A DNA stretch of 48,312 nt from an uncultured Clostridium sp. (lineage in GTDB: Bacteria; Bacillota; Clostridia; TANB77; CAG-508). A program made the translations under genes and the position numbers. Position 1 is the first letter of the stretch. The number at the start of each line of letters is the position of its first letter. The notes beneath the pieces are model-generated. The model was not told the DNA's origin and searched no databases. It saw nothing but the letters and a program-made list of their open reading frames with translations. The stretch spans positions 1 through 48,312 of the forward strand of contig CATZPY010000008.1 in the NCBI GenBank assembly GCA_958422985.1, written 5' to 3'. Positions 45,268-48,312 of this stretch are shown piece after piece.

Positions 45268-45396
45268 ATGAGTGATTTATTTAAAATTAATGTGCAGTTT
45301 GATGAAAAAGGTGATGAGTTAGAGAAAATAATATCATACTTCTTAATTAGTCAGTTAGAAGAAATTTCAACTATTAAGAAAAATAAGATTTTATAA
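45268..45396 (+). CDS. 42-residue ORF upstream of the recombinase
   Basis: ACAGGAGGAAAG lies directly before the ATG, an excellent ribosome site. The product begins MSDLFKINVQFDEKGDELEK and ends KKNKIL, with one beta strand and one helix. It is too short for a DNA-binding fold of usual size and may be a truncated gene or a small accessory (for example an excision factor). It lies 144 bases before the recombinase gene. Confidence 0.5.
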   Translation: MSDLFKINVQFDEKGDELEKIISYFLISQLEEISTIKKNKIL

Positions 45397-45410
45397 ATAG
45401 AGTCCTAAAA

Positions 45411-45508
45411 TTTGAATTCAAAATAATTAGCAGAAAATGATATAAAAAATAAATATGTTGAACATTGTATTAAAAAGAAAAAATAGAAATAATTATAATT
45501 GAATTCAA
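45411..45508. repeat. Two TTGAATTCAA palindromes upstream of the recombinase
   Basis: TTTGAATTCAAA (45411-45422) and TTGAATTCAA (45499-45508) bracket the region between the 42-residue ORF and the recombinase gene. They could be operators controlling recombinase expression. Confidence 0.4.
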
Positions 45509-45540
45509 ATTGTTTTTTATCAAGCATGGAAGGAGGAGCA

Positions 45541-47145
45541 ATGCTTGAACAAGTAGAAAAAACAATATACAAGGTTGCAATTTATATTAGACTTTCAAAA
45601 GAAGATATGGATAAAGGATATGATGAGAGTGAAAGTATAACAAATCAAAAAGCATTATTAACAGAATATGTGGAGAAGTTAGGATGGGAATATGAACTTG
45701 TAGATATTTACATAGATCCTGGGTATACAGGAACAAATTTTAATAGACCAGATTTTAAACGAATGATTAAAGACATAAAATTAGGCAAAGTAAATATGGT
45801 TGTAACAAAGGATTTATCTCGTCTTGGTCGTGATTATATAGAAACAGGAGAATATATAGAAAAATGGTTTCCAGAAAATAATGTTAGATATGTTTCTGTA
45901 ACAGATAATATAGATACTTTTGCTACAAACAATGGAAATAATGATATTGCACCCTTTAAATCAATATTAAATGATATGTATTCAAAAGATTTATCTAAGA
46001 AAATAAAAACAGCATTGCACACTATGCAAAAACAAGGAAAATGGGTTGGAGGAAAAACACCTTTAGGGTATATGAAAGATCCAAGAGATAAGAATCATTT
46101 AATTATTTGTGATGAAGAAGCAAAAATTATTAGAAGTATTTTTAATATGGCTATTGCTGGGGATAATATAGGTGCAATAAGAGATTTTTTAAATAACAAT
46201 AATATTCCAACAGCTAACCAAATTAGGTATAACAAAGCAACATTTTGGGAAAATAAAACTGTCAAACTCATATTACAAAATAAAGCATATATAGGAGTTA
46301 CAGTCCAAAACAAAAGAAGTAGGATAAGCTATAAAAATAGAAAACTTAGAGCGAATCCAAAAGAACAATGGCAAATTGTAGAAAACACCCATGAACCAAT
46401 TATAGATAAAAATGTTTTTGAAAGAGTGCAAAAAATGGGAATAGTACAGAAATATGATAGAAATGAAAAGAAAAATCACTTTTTATTAGATGGTTTGCTG
46501 ATATGTTATGAATGTAAACACAAAATTGGAGTAAGACGTAGAAAAAATGGAAAATTAGACATGATATGCAATAATTATCGTAGAAATTCAAAGTTAAATC
46601 TATGCACATCTCATGGCTTTAGCTATGAAAAATTAGAAAAGCAGATAATTGACTATATAAGGAATTTGTTTGCTAATATTGACAATAATAAAATTATGTT
46701 AAATATAAAAACAAGTAAAACAAAATATGATTATAAAAAAATGCTAGATAAAATAGAAAAAGAAATAGAACTCATAAATAATAATATTGATAAAATGTAT
46801 ATTGATAGGCTAAATAACAAACTTAGTGAAGAAATGTATGAAAGAGTTTTTAAAAAATTAAAAAAGGCTGAAAAAGACAAAAAAATAGAGTATATAGACC
46901 TAAAAAAAGAAGCAGAAGAGAGCACTAATAATTATAGTGATAGAGAAATAAAAAAGATTGTAAAAGAATTCCTAAAACTTGAAAGTTCTACTCCAGAAAT
47001 AATGAGAGTGCTTATAAATAGAATAGAAATACATCAAGATAAACAAGTAGACTTAATTTTTAATTTTAAGAAATTGAATAATGTATCTGATATAAAGGGA
47101 AATAATATTATTGAAAGCATAAATGATTTTGACAAAACAAACTAA
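45541..47145 (+). CDS. Large serine recombinase (TnpX/TndX-like)
   Basis: The 534-residue enzyme starts at the ATG with AAGGAGGAG upstream; a longer frame from 45499 lacks a ribosome site. The N-terminal resolvase domain has the nucleophile S19 in YIRLSKED, then TKDLSRLGRDYIETGEY. A recombinase domain follows with GGKTPLGY and IRSIFNMAIAG. A zinc ribbon has C322-x2-C325 in ICYECKH with C343 and C355. A long coiled coil (about 395-470) and a C-terminal basic tail complete the layout of Tn4451/Tn5397-type recombinases. It would catalyse integration and excision at the flanking ACCAGAAGG sites. Confidence 0.93.
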   Translation: MLEQVEKTIYKVAIYIRLSKEDMDKGYDESESITNQKALLTEYVEKLGWEYELVDIYIDPGYTGTNFNRPDFKRMIKDIKLGKVNMVVTKDLSRLGRDYIETGEYIEKWFPENNVRYVSVTDNIDTFATNNGNNDIAPFKSILNDMYSKDLSKKIKTALHTMQKQGKWVGGKTPLGYMKDPRDKNHLIICDEEAKIIRSIFNMAIAGDNIGAIRDFLNNNNIPTANQIRYNKATFWENKTVKLILQNKAYIGVTVQNKRSRISYKNRKLRANPKEQWQIVENTHEPIIDKNVFERVQKMGIVQKYDRNEKKNHFLLDGLLICYECKHKIGVRRRKNGKLDMICNNYRRNSKLNLCTSHGFSYEKLEKQIIDYIRNLFANIDNNKIMLNIKTSKTKYDYKKMLDKIEKEIELINNNIDKMYIDRLNNKLSEEMYERVFKKLKKAEKDKKIEYIDLKKEAEESTNNYSDREIKKIVKEFLKLESSTPEIMRVLINRIEIHQDKQVDLIFNFKKLNNVSDIKGNNIIESINDFDKTN

Positions 47146-47147
47146 CG

Positions 47148-47172
47148 GTCTAAATCAGAATCAACCAGAAGG
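47148..47172 (+). other. Right attachment site (attR) with element half-site
   Basis: The element arm GTCTAAATCAGAATC (47148-47162) is followed by A and the core ACCAGAAGG (47164-47172), then by the rest of the ZIP gene. Confidence 0.8.
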
Positions 47173-47461
47173 AATATCTATGGCAGTGCCAATGAAAAAT
47201 GGAGGAATGAGTAACAAAAAAGTAATATTTTATGTTATTATGTCTGGAATAAGTACAGGGATTGGAGCTTTAGCTGGACATTTACTTGGGGGAATATCAG
47301 AAGAGATAATTGCAGGAGCGCTAAGTTTTGCAGCAGGAGCAATGCTGTACATAGTTTCTGGAGAACTAACACCAGAGGCAAATAATATGTATAAAGGTAG
47401 AATGAATGCTATTGGGAATATATTAGGATTTGTATTGGGATTGTTTGCAATGATGATATAG
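47173..47461 (+). pseudogene. ZIP-family metal transporter, 3' part
   Basis: This is the C-terminal 95 residues of the split ZIP permease, beginning right after the HxxPEG glycine with ISMAVPMKNGGMS, then membrane segments VIFYVIMSGISTGIGALAGH, IIAGALSFAAGAMLYIVSGEL with the conserved TM7 glutamates region, and GNILGFVLGLFAMMI. An in-frame ATG at 47123 exists inside the recombinase gene's end but has no ribosome site, so independent expression is doubtful. The fragment is undamaged, as expected for a recent or reversible insertion. Confidence 0.9.
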
Positions 47462-47529
47462 ATTAAGGTTAAATATTTCATAAATTGGCTATTAGAAGAT
47501 TAACTAAAAAATTACAATAATTATAAAAA

Positions 47530-47556
47530 CAGCCTAAATAACTTAGGCTGAATGTA
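47530..47556 (-). terminator. Terminator of the leftward PsbP-like gene
   Basis: CAGCCTAA (47530-47537) and TTAGGCTG (47543-47550) pair; the T tract lies on the minus-strand 3' side, matching the leftward gene that ends at 47560. Confidence 0.75.
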
Positions 47557-47559
47557 TAA

Positions 47560-48108
47560 TTAATTATTTTCCTTAAAAGAATTTGCAATATCATCAAAGA
47601 TAGTTACATATTTATCTTTATTTTTTGATATAACTTCGAAGTCTAATATGTAAATATGTTTTTGTGTTTTTATCCATACAACATTAGAATAAAGGTCAGA
47701 TTCAAGGTTTGAATCATGATAAGTAAAAGTATATTTATATGCTTCACAATTTGGAATATTCATTTTTATTACATCAGAAATATCTCTTGCATTTTCTCTA
47801 GCATTTGGAATATTATCTTTTTCTGAAGTAATAGCTTCTTCTAAGCTTATTCCACTATCAACATTATCAATTATAGTAGTGTATAACATCATTTGATCTT
47901 TTAAAGAATAAAGATCTAAAACGTATTCTGAAGAGCCAGAAGCACTTTCTTTAAAATTTATTTTACCAGGTATTTGCAGGCTAAATTCATTATTACTTGA
48001 TGTTACGGTTACTGGTGTTAAATATTTATATATTGAATATATTCCAAAACCTAGAACGATTAAAAGTAGTACTATTGATATAATAATTATTATCTTTTTG
48101 TGTTTCAT
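47560..48108 (-). CDS. Membrane-anchored PsbP/DcrB-like small protein
   Basis: The 182-residue product has one N-terminal membrane segment (about 5-30) with a basic start, then an extracytoplasmic domain of alternating strands: FSLQIPGKINFKES, YVLDLYSLKDQMMLYTTIID, EAYKYTFTYHDS, HIYILDFEVISKNKDKY, ending in a helix FDDIANSFKENN. This strand-helix pattern with a final F..I.NSF is typical of PsbP/DcrB-like anchored proteins in Firmicutes, which lack a known biochemical role. GGAGGG lies upstream of the ATG. The region 48109-48312 holds no gene I can support. Confidence 0.7.
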   Translation of the reverse strand: MKHKKIIIIISIVLLLIVLGFGIYSIYKYLTPVTVTSSNNEFSLQIPGKINFKESASGSSEYVLDLYSLKDQMMLYTTIIDNVDSGISLEEAITSEKDNIPNARENARDISDVIKMNIPNCEAYKYTFTYHDSNLESDLYSNVVWIKTQKHIYILDFEVISKNKDKYVTIFDDIANSFKENN

Positions 48109-48312
48109 AAAAATCCCTCCATATAAATATTGTATTATAAAAAAAGTTACAATACAACATGAAAAGAAAAAATGTTATAAAAATGTAAACAAAAATGTGT
48201 AAAAAGACTGTGCGTAAAAGGTACAGTATTTTTGAGGTATTGGGAGCAAAAAGATAGTATTTACAATATGAATTAAAGTATATAATATATAATAAAGTAA
48301 AAAGAGAAATAT

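Larger units (their letters stand above)
40647..47168 (+). mobile_element. 6521-bp serine-recombinase integrative element in a ZIP transporter gene
   Basis: The ends are set by the 9-bp direct repeat ACCAGAAGG at 40643-40651 and 47164-47172. The host gene is rejoined in frame when one copy and the intervening DNA are removed. The element holds a five-gene cargo operon, a structured non-coding stretch, a 42-residue ORF and, at the right end, a large serine recombinase whose stop lies 18 bases from the repeat. No relaxase, replication protein, conjugation gene or transposase is visible, so it could excise and integrate by itself but would need help to move between cells. Confidence 0.9.

Noticed and set aside
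48260..48286. Promoter near the right window edge (TTTACA and TATAAT)
   Set aside because: The spacing is only 15 bases and the downstream gene is outside the window.
1..48312. CRISPR arrays, tRNA or rRNA genes, insertion sequences, prophage genes
   Set aside because: No regularly spaced repeats, cloverleaf-like GC-rich genes, DDE transposases or phage structural genes were seen. The repeat families A and B are irregularly spaced single units.

Overview
The window is about 48 kb of very AT-rich DNA from a spore-forming, low-GC member of the Firmicutes, most likely an uncultured gut Clostridia. Support comes from SpoIIE, Coat-F-like proteins, the DUF4321-radC-mreBCD-mrdA-minC cluster, AGGAGG ribosome sites, AT-rich codon use and Gram-positive surface proteins. 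I cannot name a genus.

Layout: 1-6300 holds the end of a YhaN/SbcC-like ATPase, spoIIE, and a pair of membrane proteins (a WG-repeat protein and a tail-anchored orphan). 6400-12430 holds acpS-tatD, a leftward lemA-htpX pair, a DUF348/G5/lysozyme-like secreted hydrolase, an exodeoxyribonuclease III and an AI-2E-family permease. 12500-20100 holds a two-component system, a 70-residue orphan behind a strong promoter, pcrA, two small coat-type proteins and an M23 peptidase. 20300-27412 holds leftward mecA and the rightward cell-shape operon. 27464-28262 is a leftward three-gene small-protein operon. 28495-37001 encodes two giant surface proteins of 1601 and 1227 residues. 37251-39872 holds an M18 aminopeptidase and prfA.

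40212-47461 is the most unusual part. A ZIP-family metal transporter gene is split inside its second HxxPEG metal-site motif by a 6521-bp element. A 9-bp direct repeat marks both ends. Removing the element rejoins the transporter in frame as 242 codons plus stop. The element carries its own large serine recombinase at the right end. Its only other substantial cargo is a tightly packed operon: a radical SAM/SPASM protein with an RRE-like N-terminus, a 67-residue protein, a zeta-toxin-family kinase, a second P-loop kinase-like protein, and a fusion of a NUDIX domain to an ATP-grasp-like domain. I know of no described system with this gene set, and it is my best candidate for an undescribed biosynthetic, toxin-antitoxin or defence system.

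Two families of dispersed intergenic hairpin repeats recur outside the element. Family A has arms resembling AAACCGGGATT around a TTAAGGAnnGTCC loop. Family B is about 75-110 bp, starting near TACTAGAGAATTATAGCG, with a stem resembling AACCTTAGATTTTCT. They often sit next to each other at gene ends. Starts were revised from the longest open frame where a ribosome site decided it (lemA, DUF4321, minC, two leftward small genes, radical SAM protein, 67-residue ORF, recombinase, ZIP fragment).
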